Assembly: GCF_024746795.1 (NCBI RefSeq)
Contig: NZ_CP080524.1
Location: 5,682,001 to 5,746,000, forward strand
Source: Mesorhizobium sp. AR10
GTDB lineage: Bacteria; Pseudomonadota; Alphaproteobacteria; Rhizobiales; Rhizobiaceae
DNA: 64,000 nucleotides
Direction of reading: 5' to 3'
The position numbers and the translations under genes were made by a program. Under the pieces are notes generated by a model. The model did no database searches. It worked only from the letters and a program-made list of their open reading frames with translations, and had not been told where the DNA came from. This document shows positions 34,598-43,632 of the stretch, piece after piece. The stretch's first letter is position 1. The number at the start of each line of letters is the position of its first letter.

Positions 34598-36136
34598 ATG
34601 GAACGTATCACGGCACGTCGCAGGCCCGGCCGTCCGCAGCGCGAGATCGGCGGCATCGAGCAGCGGCCGTGGAAGCAGCTGACACGGCCCTATGCGCCGG
34701 TCGAGATCCTGTCGGCCGACCAGGTTCAGACGATTCACGAGATGGGCCTGACCATTCTCGAAGAGATCGGCATGCGTGTGCTGCAACCGCAGGCGCGCCA
34801 GTTCTATCGCGCAGCCGGCTGCGATGTCGACGAAGGCGACATGCGGGTGCGCTTCGACCGCGCCATGGTCATGGAGCGCGTCGCCATGGCGCCGTCGTCG
34901 TTCGAACTGCGAGCAAGGAATCCGGAGAAGAACGTCAAGGTGGGTGGACGGCACTGCATCCTGTCGTCGGTCGGCGGGCCGGCCTATGTCATGGACAATG
35001 ATCGCGGCCGGAGGCCCGGCACCTATGCCGAAATGTGCGACTACTTAAAACTCATTCAGTCGTTCAACGTGCTGCATCAGGAAGGCGGCGGGCCGTTCGA
35101 GCCGCTCGACCTGCACCAGAACACGCGCCACCTCGACCTCTACTATGCCGAGATCACTTTGCTCGACAAGAACTGGCAGCCGCAAACCCTTGGTCGAGGT
35201 CGCGCCATCGACGCGCTGGAGATGGTGGCGATTTCGCTCGGCACGACGCGCGAAAACCTTGGCGCCGAAATGCCGGTGTTTACCGGCATCATCAACACCA
35301 ACTCGCCGCTGCAGCTCGACGAGCCTATGGCCGAGGGATTGATCGCACTGGCCGAGCACGGCCAGGTCAATGTCATCACGCCGTTCACGCTGGCCGGTGC
35401 GATGAGCCCGGTGACTCTCGCCGGTGCGCTGTCGCAGCAGCATGCCGAGGCGCTGGCCGGCATCGTGCTGACCCAGATCGTGCGCCCCGGCGTGCCGGTG
35501 ATGTATGGTGGCTTCACTTCCAATGTCGACATGAAGACCGGCGCGCCGGCTTTCGGCACGCCCGAATACACGCAGGCCGCGCAGATCACCGGCCAGCTCT
35601 GTCGGCTGATCGGCGTGCCGTTTCGCTCCAGCAACGTCACCGCCGCCAATTCGGTCGACGCCCAGGCCGCCTATGAGAGCTCGATGTCGCTGTGGGGGTG
35701 CCTGATGGGCGGCGCCAACCTGGTGCTGCATGCGGCGGGCTGGCTCGGCGGCGGGTTGACCGCGTCATTCGAGAAACTGGTCATCGATGCCGAGATGCTG
35801 CAAATGATGTGCGCCTATTTCGATCCGCCGGTGGTCGACATCGACACGCTGGCGCTGGAAGCCGTGCGCGAGGTCGGGCCGGCCGGGCACTTCTTCGGCG
35901 CGGCGCATACGATGCAGCGCTATGAGCGGGCGTTCTATTCGCCACTGGTGTCCAACTGGGACAATTACGACACCTGGGTCGAACGTGGCCAGATCACTGC
36001 GCGAGAGCGGGCGAACGTCGTCTGGAAGCGCATGATCGCCGAATACGAGCAGCCGCCGATCGATCCCGGCATCGACGAAGCGCTGCGCGACTATATGGAA
36101 CGCCGCAAGCGCGAGGGCGGCTCGCCGCTGAATTGA
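34598..36136 (+). CDS. Trimethylamine methyltransferase (MttB) family protein, non-pyrrolysine
   Basis: A 512-residue MttB-superfamily (COG5598-type) protein. Recognisable parts are MGLTILEEIGMRVL, NVLHQEGGGPFEPLDLHQNTRHLDLYYAEI, TPFTLAGAMSPVTLAGALSQQHAEALAG and LVLHAAGWLGGGLTASFEKLVIDAEM. The frame is uninterrupted by an amber codon, so it is of the non-pyrrolysine kind known to demethylate quaternary amines such as glycine betaine or proline betaine in anaerobes. No corrinoid-binding partner gene is in the window. The RBS GGAGGAAGCC and a 9-base gap show co-transcription with the TMADH-like flavoprotein. Substrate unknown. Confidence 0.85.
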   Translation: MERITARRRPGRPQREIGGIEQRPWKQLTRPYAPVEILSADQVQTIHEMGLTILEEIGMRVLQPQARQFYRAAGCDVDEGDMRVRFDRAMVMERVAMAPSSFELRARNPEKNVKVGGRHCILSSVGGPAYVMDNDRGRRPGTYAEMCDYLKLIQSFNVLHQEGGGPFEPLDLHQNTRHLDLYYAEITLLDKNWQPQTLGRGRAIDALEMVAISLGTTRENLGAEMPVFTGIINTNSPLQLDEPMAEGLIALAEHGQVNVITPFTLAGAMSPVTLAGALSQQHAEALAGIVLTQIVRPGVPVMYGGFTSNVDMKTGAPAFGTPEYTQAAQITGQLCRLIGVPFRSSNVTAANSVDAQAAYESSMSLWGCLMGGANLVLHAAGWLGGGLTASFEKLVIDAEMLQMMCAYFDPPVVDIDTLALEAVREVGPAGHFFGAAHTMQRYERAFYSPLVSNWDNYDTWVERGQITARERANVVWKRMIAEYEQPPIDPGIDEALRDYMERRKREGGSPLN

Positions 36137-36169
36137 CTTTGTGGGGTGCGACGCTTGGCGCCCAGGCAC

Positions 36170-36321
36170 CCCCCTCTGTCCTGCCGGACATCTCCCCCCT
36201 CAGGGGGGAGATCAGATGTCACTTCGGCCTTCGCCAATCATCGACATTGAAGGAGAGGCGCCTTCAGTAGAGCTGCCAATCTCCCCCCTTGAGGGGGAGA
36301 TGTCCGGTAGGACAGAGGGGG
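36170..36321. repeat. Inverted-repeat element with 29-bp ends
   Basis: The left end (36170-36198, beginning CCCCCTCTGTC) and the right end (36293-36321) are reverse complements with one mismatch. Inside are CTCCCCCC/GGGGGGAG hairpins. It lies between the convergent MttB-like and TetR genes and belongs to the same repeat style as at 9283, 26493 and 57049. Confidence 0.75.
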
Positions 36322-36343
36322 TAACAGCGCCGACTTGAAATAG

Positions 36344-37024
36344 TTATTCGTCCCGCAAAGGCCCGACCTGGGCTTCGAGCATCTCGAAGCCGGCGGCTTC
36401 GGCGGCCTGCGGCGTCACCACGCTTTCGTCGAGGCACCATTCGAGCCAGAGCCCGTCGACCAGAGCGATGAAATTGCGCGCCAGCGCCGGGGCATCGACG
36501 TCCCTGCCGCGTGGCGTGGCGACCGCCGCGATGTCTTCGGCGAGTTCAGCCCGGTAGACGTCGTAGAGTTCGCGATGCGCCGCCTTGAGGCGCGGGTTCA
36601 CGGCGATCTCGCCCCATAGCGAGAGCCAGATCAGCAAATTGTCGCGGCTGAAATAATCGGGTGAGAAATTGGAATGCACCAGAGCGGCGAGCGCTGCCTG
36701 CGGCGACCAGTCCGAAGTCTCGGCGCGGCGGCGCTTGGCCTCGGCGATCTGGTTGTTGACGCTGGCATAGAGCGAGGATTTGTAGACCTCGACCAGCAAC
36801 CCGTCGCGGCCTTCGAAATGGTGGTTGATCAGGCCGCGCGAAACGCCGGCCTCCTTGCAGATACGATCGACGGTGAAGGCACCGATGCCGCCGACCGACA
36901 GGCACCGTGTCGCCGCCTCGATCAGCATGGCGCGACGAACGTCCGGCTGCTCGCGGCTGAAGCGCGGTGGGGCCTTCTTCGCGCCGCGCTTCTTTTTGGC
37001 AGTTTCTGGTTGGGCTTCCGTCAT
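36344..37024 (-). CDS. TetR family transcriptional regulator (BetI-like)
   Basis: A 226-residue repressor-type protein. A basic N-terminal tail (KKKRGAKKAPPR) leads into a TetR helix-turn-helix (GIGAFTVDRICKEAGVSRGLINHHFEGRDGLLVEVY). The ligand-binding domain is of the BetI/TetR_C_6 kind (SPDYFSRDNLLIWLSLWGEIAVNP, LARNFIALVDGLWLEWCLD). BetI senses choline; this relative converges on an MttB/TMADH-like operon and may sense a quaternary amine. The start ATG was chosen at MTEAQPE; the longer frame upstream is unlike the family. Confidence 0.85.
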   Translation of the reverse strand: MTEAQPETAKKKRGAKKAPPRFSREQPDVRRAMLIEAATRCLSVGGIGAFTVDRICKEAGVSRGLINHHFEGRDGLLVEVYKSSLYASVNNQIAEAKRRRAETSDWSPQAALAALVHSNFSPDYFSRDNLLIWLSLWGEIAVNPRLKAAHRELYDVYRAELAEDIAAVATPRGRDVDAPALARNFIALVDGLWLEWCLDESVVTPQAAEAAGFEMLEAQVGPLRDE

Positions 37025-37121
37025 GGAACCAGCTAATCGATTGCCGTCAAACTGTCCACGTCCTGGCGGTCGCGCCTTCTTCTTGAACAGCACAGTTTGG
37101 CGGGCAACGGTTTGCGAGATG

Positions 37122-38477
37122 TCAGCCGGTCTTGCGGATCGCCGCCTTCGCATCCTCGAAGAAACGGTTGGGCGGCCGCTTCAGGCCGAGATTCTCGCGC
37201 AGCGTCGTTCCCTCATACTGCCGCCTGAAGATGTTTCGCCGCTGCAGTTCAGGCACCACCTTCTCGGCAAAATCGTCGAGCCCGGCAGGCAGATAGGGAA
37301 ACATGATGTTGAAGCCGTCGGATCCCTCGGCGACCAGCCATTCCTCCATCTCATCGGCAATGGTTTGCGGCGTGCCGACGAAGGCGAGGCCGGAATAGCC
37401 ACCCAGCCGTTGCGCGAGCTGCCGGACGGTCAGGTTTTCCTTGCGGGCCAGTTCGATGACGCGCTCGCGGCTGCTCTTGCTGGCGTTGGTTTCCGGGATT
37501 TCGGGCAAGGCTGCGTCCGGATCGAAACCCGATGCGTCATGCCCGATCGCGATCGACAGCGAGGCAATGCCGCTCTCGTAGTAGACGAGGCTGTCGAGCT
37601 TCGCCCGTTTGGCCTGCGCTTCCTCGATACTGTCGCCGACGATGACGAAGGCGCCAGGCAGGATCTTGATGTCGTCACGCGAGCGGCCGAGCCTTTGCGC
37701 ACGGCCCTTGACGTCTGCAAAGAAGCGCTGCCCGGCCGCGAGATCGGCATGGGCGGCGAAAATGACTTCCGCCGTCTCGGCTGCCAGTTGCCGGCCCGCC
37801 TCCGATGCGCCGGCCTGGACGATGACCGGCCAGCCCTGCGGAGGCCGCGCGATGTTGAGGGGCCCCCGCACCGAGAGATGCTCGCCCTTGTGATCGAGCA
37901 CATGCAGCCTGGCCGGGTCGAAATAGAGGCCGCTCTCGGCATCGCGGATGAAGGCATCGTCGGCAAAGCTGTCCCACAGGCCGGTGACGACATCGTAGAA
38001 TTCCCGCGCCCGCAGATAGCGCTCGTCATGCTCGACATGGTCGTCGAGGCCGAAATTCAGCGCTGCGTCCGGGTTGGACGTGGTCACGATGTTCCAGCCG
38101 GCGCGCCCACCGCTGATATGGTCCAGCGAGGCGAAACGACGGGCAATGTGATAGGGCGCATCGAAGGTCGTCGATGCGGTGGCGACCAGCCCGATATGAT
38201 CGGTGACGGCGGCAAGCGCCGACAGCAGCGTGAACGGCTCGAACGACGTCACCGTGTGGCTGCGCCGCAGCGCCTCGATCGGCATGTTGAGCACCGCCAG
38301 ATGGTCGGCCATGAAGAAGGCGTCGAACTTCGCCGCCTCAAGCGTCTGCGCGAAGCGTTTCAAATGCGCGAAATTGAAATTGGCGTCGGGATAGGCGCCT
38401 GGGTAGCGCCAGGCCCCGGTATGAAGACTGACGGGGCGCATGAAGGCGCCGAGCCGCAATTGCCTGTTATCTGCCAT
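37122..38477 (-). CDS. LLM class flavin-dependent oxidoreductase (NtaA/SnaA/DszA-type monooxygenase)
   Basis: A 451-residue luciferase-like FMNH2-dependent monooxygenase of the nitrilotriacetate monooxygenase/DszA group, which uses flavin supplied by a separate reductase. Typical parts are LRLGAFMRPVSLHTGAWRYPGA, FDAFFMADHLAVL, NIVTTSNPDAALNFG and GWPVIVQAGASEAGRQLAA. Length fits this subfamily. Likely substrates are organosulfur compounds, EDTA-like chelators or amines, but none can be chosen. No reductase gene is adjacent. The chosen ATG (MADNRQ) lies 9 bases inside a GTG-initiated longer frame. It is 97 bases upstream of the tetR gene on the same strand. Confidence 0.85.
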   Translation of the reverse strand: MADNRQLRLGAFMRPVSLHTGAWRYPGAYPDANFNFAHLKRFAQTLEAAKFDAFFMADHLAVLNMPIEALRRSHTVTSFEPFTLLSALAAVTDHIGLVATASTTFDAPYHIARRFASLDHISGGRAGWNIVTTSNPDAALNFGLDDHVEHDERYLRAREFYDVVTGLWDSFADDAFIRDAESGLYFDPARLHVLDHKGEHLSVRGPLNIARPPQGWPVIVQAGASEAGRQLAAETAEVIFAAHADLAAGQRFFADVKGRAQRLGRSRDDIKILPGAFVIVGDSIEEAQAKRAKLDSLVYYESGIASLSIAIGHDASGFDPDAALPEIPETNASKSSRERVIELARKENLTVRQLAQRLGGYSGLAFVGTPQTIADEMEEWLVAEGSDGFNIMFPYLPAGLDDFAEKVVPELQRRNIFRRQYEGTTLRENLGLKRPPNRFFEDAKAAIRKTG

Positions 38478-38606
38478 GGGAAGCACCTGATGAGGACGAG
38501 CGTTGCCGCTCCGATATCAGCTCAGGATCGGACGGCTTTGCCGTCCTGGAAAGGAATTTAGTTTTGCAAAACCCGTGCTGCGGAGCATTTTCGTATGGGT
38601 GGCCGT

Positions 38607-40094
38607 TCAATCTATTTTGATGAACACGCCTTTGGTGTTGAGATATTCGTCGAGATGCTCGCCGCCGCCCTCGCGGCCGTAGCCGCTCATCTTGTAGCCG
38701 CCGAAAGGCACCGCCGGATCGATGGCGTGATAGGTGTTGACCCAGACCGAGCCGGCGCGGATCTTTCGCGAAAGCTGGTGCGCCGTGGCGACATTCTGGG
38801 TGAAGACACCGGCGGCAAGGCCGTAGGGCGTATTGTTGGCGCGCTCGACTGCCTCGTCCAGCGTATCGAAGGGCAGCGCGGAAATGATCGGGCCGAAGAT
38901 TTCCTCGCGCGCGATCTTCATGCCGTCCGATACGCCGGCGAAGACGGTCGGGGCGATGAAATTGCCGGCGGCGAGCGCGCCCTCTATGAGGCGCGAACCG
39001 CCGGTGACAAGGGTCGCGCCTTCGGCCGTGCCGGCTTCGAGATAGCCCGTGACCCGCTGCAGCTGTTTCTCCGACACCAGCGGACCGATCTCGGTTACCG
39101 GGTCGATGCCGTCACCGATCCTGAGACCCTTGGCATAGGCGGCCAGCCGCTCGACGAACGCGTCATGGATGGAGCGCTCGACGAACAGGCGCGAGCCGGC
39201 GATGCAGATCTGACCTGAATTGGCGAACACCGACATCGCCGCCACCGGCACCGCCCTGTCGAGATCGGCGTCGGCGCAGACGATGACCGGCGACTTGCCG
39301 CCGAGTTCCAGCGAAACGCGCTTGAGGTTGCCGGCCGACGCCCGGATGATCGACTGGCCGGTCGCCGTCGAGCCGGTGAAGACGATCTTGTCGACGCCCA
39401 TATGCTCGGCCAGCGCCGCGCCTGCCTCGACGCCGGTGCCGGTGACGATGTTGACGACGCCCGCCGGCACGCCGGCTTCGTTCATGATGTCGGCGATCAG
39501 CAGCGGCGTCAGCGGCGCTTCTTCCGAAGGTTTCAACACGATGGTGCAACCGCTCGCCAGCGCCGGCCCTATCTTCCAGATCGAGGCGGCAGTCGGTGCG
39601 TTCCAGGGGATGATGGCGCCGACGACGCCGACCGGCTCCTTGCGGGTGAAGGAAACGACCTCGCCCGGCAGCGAGTTCTCGATGGTCTCGCCATGCAGCG
39701 ACGTCGCCATGCCAGCGTAATAACGCAGCATGCCGATGACACGGTTGCGGTTGGCGCGGGTGCGCACGATCGGCATGCCCATGTCCGTCGTGTCCGACCG
39801 GCTGATCTCCTCCCAGTGCTTTTCGAAGAGGTCGGCGACCTTGAGCAGCAGCACTTGCCGCTCATAGGGCTTGAAACGGCTCCACGGCCCGTCGAAGGCT
39901 TTTCGAGCCGCAGCGACGGCGAACTCGATGTCCTGACGATCGCCACGCGGCACCGTCGCGATGATGGCGCCGGTGGCCGGATTGCGGCTCTCCATGGTCC
40001 GGCCCGAGCGGGCATCGACCCAGGCGCCGTCGATGAACATCTGGCGATGGCGTCCGTCGATCGGCAGCCGCAGCGCTGTCTGAGCTATGGTCAT
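38607..40094 (-). CDS. Aldehyde dehydrogenase family protein
   Basis: A 495-residue NAD(P)-dependent aldehyde dehydrogenase. It contains the NAD-binding GSTATGQSI region, the general base in VSLELGGKSPVIV, and the nucleophile in FANSGQICIAGSRL. The N-terminal IDGAWVDARSGRTMESRNPATG and C-terminal PFGGYKMSGYGREGG are typical of the betaine/gamma-aminobutyraldehyde or general ALDH group. The ATG six bases after GGAGG was preferred over one immediately adjacent to it. It could oxidise an aldehyde released by an amine-degrading enzyme nearby, but it is a stand-alone gene and the substrate is open. Confidence 0.88.
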   Translation of the reverse strand: MTIAQTALRLPIDGRHRQMFIDGAWVDARSGRTMESRNPATGAIIATVPRGDRQDIEFAVAAARKAFDGPWSRFKPYERQVLLLKVADLFEKHWEEISRSDTTDMGMPIVRTRANRNRVIGMLRYYAGMATSLHGETIENSLPGEVVSFTRKEPVGVVGAIIPWNAPTAASIWKIGPALASGCTIVLKPSEEAPLTPLLIADIMNEAGVPAGVVNIVTGTGVEAGAALAEHMGVDKIVFTGSTATGQSIIRASAGNLKRVSLELGGKSPVIVCADADLDRAVPVAAMSVFANSGQICIAGSRLFVERSIHDAFVERLAAYAKGLRIGDGIDPVTEIGPLVSEKQLQRVTGYLEAGTAEGATLVTGGSRLIEGALAAGNFIAPTVFAGVSDGMKIAREEIFGPIISALPFDTLDEAVERANNTPYGLAAGVFTQNVATAHQLSRKIRAGSVWVNTYHAIDPAVPFGGYKMSGYGREGGGEHLDEYLNTKGVFIKID

Positions 40095-40148
40095 GACCAT
40101 CCTCCTAAAGCGGGATTAAACCGCCGGACGTCACGTCTGCCAAGAACT

Positions 40149-43100
40149 CTATTCAGCCGCCAGGGCCAGTTGCGGCCTTTCGTTGTTTTCCTCGGTCTCG
40201 GCCGCTTGTTCCGTGACCGCGGTCTTTTTGGGCTCCCGGCCAAAGAACAGGGCATAGGCTGCCGGCAGGACGAGGATGGTGAGCACGGTGGCCACCAGGA
40301 TACCGCCCATCATGGCATAGGCGAGCGGACCCCAGAAGACGGCGCGCGAGATCGGAATCAGCGCCAGCACCGCGGTCAACGCGGTCAGCACGATCGGCCG
40401 GAAACGGCGGACCGCCGAGCCGATGATCGCCTCGGAACGCTCCATGCCGGCGGCGATATCCTGGTCGATCTGGTCGACCAGAATGATCGAGTTGCGCATG
40501 ATGATGCCGAGCAGCGCAATGACGCCGAGGATGGCGACGAAGCCGAACGGCGCGCCGCTGATCAGCAGAGCCGCAGCCGCGCCGATGATGCCGAGCGGGC
40601 CGGTTGCCAGCACCAGCATCGCCTTGCCGAAATGCTGCAGCTGGATCATCAACAGCACGACGATGATGGCCAGCATGACGGGTGCTTTCGCGGCAATCGA
40701 AGCCTGGCTTTCCGCCGAATCCTCGGCACCGCCCTGGATCTCGATCTTGTAGCCGGGCGCGAGACCAGCGCGCATGCCTTGCATGTCGTTGTACAGTTTG
40801 GTGACGACATCATTGGACTGCACATCATCAGGCAATGTCGCGCGCACACTGATGGTCGGCAGGCGGTCGCGCCGCCATTCGATACCTTGCTCCAGCACCG
40901 GCACGACCTTGGCCACCTGGGACAGCGGCACGAAGCCGCCGAAATCGGTCGGGATGTAGACCGAGTCGACCGAGGACAGCAGCTTGCGGCTGGACTCCGG
41001 CTCGCGGGCGACGATGGAAACCGTCTCCTCACCATCGCGGAAATCGTCGAGCGGCGCGCCGGACATGGTTGCCTGCAGCATCTGGCGGATGCGCTGCGAG
41101 GTGACGCCGAGCGCACGGGCGCGATCCTGGTCGATCACCAGCTTCATCGCCGGCACCGGCTCCAGCCAGTCGTCGTGGATGGCGCTGAGCAGCGGATTTT
41201 CGGCGAATTTCGCCTTCACCTGGTCGGCGATGCGGCGCACCTCCTGGCGATCCGGTCCCATGACCCGCATCTGCACCGGCCAACCGGTGGGCGGCCCGAG
41301 GAACAGGCGGTCGACCTTGGCGCGGATCGACGGGAAGTCTTGCGCCAGAATGGTGCGCAGCTTGACGATCAGCCGTTCGCGGGCCGGTTCGTCCTTCGCC
41401 ATCACCAGAAGCTGGGCAAAGTTCGGATTGCGCAGCTGCTGGTCGAGCGGCAGGAAGAAGCGCGGCGCACCCTCGCCGATATAGGTGGCGATGAAGCGCT
41501 TGTCCGTGTCGTCCATCATTTTGGCTTCGAGCGCCTTGGCCTCAGTCTCCACCTCCTTGATGCTGGTGCCTTCCGGCAGCCAGAGGTCGACAAGGATTTC
41601 CGGACGCGACGACTGCGGGAAGAAATTCTGCGGGATGAACTGGAACGCCCACAGGCTGGTGGCAAAGGTCATCAGCGTCATCACCAGCACGATGATGCGG
41701 TGGCGCACGGCCCAGCCGACGGTGGCGCGAAGACGGCGGTAGAAGCGCGTGTCGAAGGCATCGTGGTGACTGCCGGCGTGCTTGCGCTGCTTCAGGATCA
41801 TGTGGCCGAGCCACGGCGTGAAATAGACCGCCACGAACCAGGACACGACCAGCGCAATGCCGACGACATAGAACAGGGTGCGGACATATTCGCCGGCGGT
41901 CGAGGCGGCGAAGCCGACAGGGATGAAGCCGGCGGTGGTGATCAGCGTGCCGGTCAGCATCGGGAAGGCGGTCGAGGAATAGGCAAAGCTCGCAGCCTCG
42001 ATCTTGACCAGCCCCTCCTCGAGCTTGCGCTCCATCATTTCGACGACGATCATCGCGTCGTCGACCAGCAGGCCGAGAGCAATGATCAACGCGCCGAGCG
42101 AGATGCGCTGCAGATCGATACCGAGTTCGTACATGATAGCGAAGGTGGCGGCGAGAACCAGCGGGATGGCGATGGCGATGACCAGACCCGAACGCCAGCC
42201 GATCGACAGGAACGAGACGACAAGCACGATCAGCAGCGCCTCGCCCAGAGCCTCCATGAACTCGCTGACCGCATCCTTGACGACTTCCGGCTGATCGGAA
42301 ATCTGGTCGACCGAAACGCCGTAGGGCAGCGCCTCCTCGAAGCGCTTGTAGGTGGCCTCGACGTCCGTGCCGACGTCGGTGACCTTGAAGCCCTTGGCCA
42401 TGACGACGCCGAGCTGGACGCTTTCGTGGCCGTTGAAGCGGTATTTGCGCTGATAGGGATCCTCGAGACCGGACGTGACGGTGGCGATGTCGCCAAGGCG
42501 CGTCACCTGGCCACCGGCGCGCAAGCGAAGCTCGCGGATGTCGGCCGCCTTGGTCACATCGCCTTCGACCGAGATCCGCACCGACCGCTGGCCGGTATCG
42601 ACCGAGCCCGCCGGATCGACATTGTTCTGGCCCTTGATCGCGTTCTGCAGATCGGTGAGCGTCAGGCCGCGTTCGGCCAGCGCCTTCGACGAAACGTCGA
42701 TATAGAGTTTTTCAGGCTGATCGCCGATGATCACCGCCTTCTCGACGCCTGGCGTGGTCAGCAGCATGTCGCGCGCCTGGATGGCGAATTTCTTCAGCTC
42801 GGGATAGCTGTAGCCATCGCCGCTGATCGAATGCAGCGTGATGAACGTGTCGCCGAACTCGTCGTTGAAGTAAGGCCCGAGCAGCCCTTGCGGCAGTTCA
42901 TTGGCGATGTCGCCGACCTTCTTGCGCACCTGGTAGAAGGCGTCCTTCACCTGCTCGGCATCGGTGTCGCCCTTGACCTGCAAGGTGATGATGGCGCTGC
43001 CGGCGCGCGTGTAGGACCGAACGAAATCGAGATGCGGCGTCTCCTGCAGCTTGCGCTCGATCTTGTTGACGACCTGGTCCTCCATCTCCTGGATCGAGGC

Positions 43101-43289
43101 ACCCGGCCAGACTGCCTGGACGATCATGACGCGGAAGGTGAAATCCGGGTCTTCCTTCTGGCCCATGCGCATTAGGCCGAGCCCGCCGGCAATGATGATC
43201 AGGCCGAACAGGAAGCGAGCAATGCTCGGATGCCCGATGGCCCAGCGCGATAGGTTGAAAGGCCGCTTTTCATTGGTGTCGGTGGTCAT
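40149..43289 (-). CDS. Efflux RND transporter permease subunit
   Basis: A 1046-residue inner-membrane proton-driven RND pump of the AcrB/MexB/CzcA fold: twelve TM helices with two large periplasmic loops. The conserved region LGALIIALGLLVDDAMIVVEMMERKLEEG (TM4, paired Asp residues) and QEMEDQVVNKIERKL near the N-terminus are visible. It expels hydrophobic compounds with the adaptor upstream and an outer-membrane channel encoded elsewhere. The start was placed at MTTDTNEKRPFN; the preceding 50 residues of open frame are unlike RND proteins. It is preceded by a 343-base gap from its adaptor gene. Confidence 0.9.
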   Translation of the reverse strand: MTTDTNEKRPFNLSRWAIGHPSIARFLFGLIIIAGGLGLMRMGQKEDPDFTFRVMIVQAVWPGASIQEMEDQVVNKIERKLQETPHLDFVRSYTRAGSAIITLQVKGDTDAEQVKDAFYQVRKKVGDIANELPQGLLGPYFNDEFGDTFITLHSISGDGYSYPELKKFAIQARDMLLTTPGVEKAVIIGDQPEKLYIDVSSKALAERGLTLTDLQNAIKGQNNVDPAGSVDTGQRSVRISVEGDVTKAADIRELRLRAGGQVTRLGDIATVTSGLEDPYQRKYRFNGHESVQLGVVMAKGFKVTDVGTDVEATYKRFEEALPYGVSVDQISDQPEVVKDAVSEFMEALGEALLIVLVVSFLSIGWRSGLVIAIAIPLVLAATFAIMYELGIDLQRISLGALIIALGLLVDDAMIVVEMMERKLEEGLVKIEAASFAYSSTAFPMLTGTLITTAGFIPVGFAASTAGEYVRTLFYVVGIALVVSWFVAVYFTPWLGHMILKQRKHAGSHHDAFDTRFYRRLRATVGWAVRHRIIVLVMTLMTFATSLWAFQFIPQNFFPQSSRPEILVDLWLPEGTSIKEVETEAKALEAKMMDDTDKRFIATYIGEGAPRFFLPLDQQLRNPNFAQLLVMAKDEPARERLIVKLRTILAQDFPSIRAKVDRLFLGPPTGWPVQMRVMGPDRQEVRRIADQVKAKFAENPLLSAIHDDWLEPVPAMKLVIDQDRARALGVTSQRIRQMLQATMSGAPLDDFRDGEETVSIVAREPESSRKLLSSVDSVYIPTDFGGFVPLSQVAKVVPVLEQGIEWRRDRLPTISVRATLPDDVQSNDVVTKLYNDMQGMRAGLAPGYKIEIQGGAEDSAESQASIAAKAPVMLAIIVVLLMIQLQHFGKAMLVLATGPLGIIGAAAALLISGAPFGFVAILGVIALLGIIMRNSIILVDQIDQDIAAGMERSEAIIGSAVRRFRPIVLTALTAVLALIPISRAVFWGPLAYAMMGGILVATVLTILVLPAAYALFFGREPKKTAVTEQAAETEENNERPQLALAAE

Positions 43290-43357
43290 CGGCGTCAGTC
43301 CATCCAATTGATCGTCAGCGCACGCTCTCGACGTGCTCACGGAATTTCCGATGGTAG

Positions 43358-43393
43358 AGCCTGTTTCATCCCGACGGGGGTCGGGATGGGGCT
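43358..43393. repeat. Long imperfect hairpin in the RND operon
   Basis: CATCCCGAC and GTCGGGATG form a perfect 9-bp stem around GGGG, with outer GAGCC/GGCTC pairing after a small bulge. On the minus strand it lies between the adaptor and pump messages and may modulate pump expression or mRNA stability. Confidence 0.5.
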
Positions 43394-43407
43394 CTATCTT
43401 CTTGTTC

Positions 43408-43456
43408 GAGCATGATCTTTTCCGAAAACCGGGTTCCACTTTTCGGGATCATGCTC
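43408..43456. repeat. Palindromic dispersed repeat (GAGCATGATC family), second copy
   Basis: The reverse complement of the copy at 19878-19924 apart from a few changes and two extra bases. Ends GAGCATGATC/GATCATGCTC are identical. Confidence 0.75.
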
Positions 43457-43632
43457 TGGCTTCCGGGCGACGAGGCTTTCCGAGCGGGAGAGACACTCAT
43501 CGCGGTGGGACGCGAGAACCGATGTGGGGGTTACATCGACCTGGCGTCTCGACCATCGGGCACTCGCCGCCCGGAAACCATGAACCGATTGACCGCGCGG
43601 CTTGCGCCGCTGCGATCAAAGCCGGTCTTGCG

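Larger units (their letters stand above)
43290..43632. other. Intergenic gap between RND pump and adaptor genes
   Basis: Unusually long for partner genes. It contains a strong hairpin (43358-43393) and the GAGCATGATC palindromic repeat (43408-43456). No gene is convincing here. Confidence 0.6.

Noticed and set aside
39402..43175. Very long plus-strand open frame (over 1200 codons) opposite the RND pump gene
   Set aside because: It is antisense to a clear RND pump, has low-complexity Arg/Asp/His-rich composition and no family features; a typical high-GC shadow frame.
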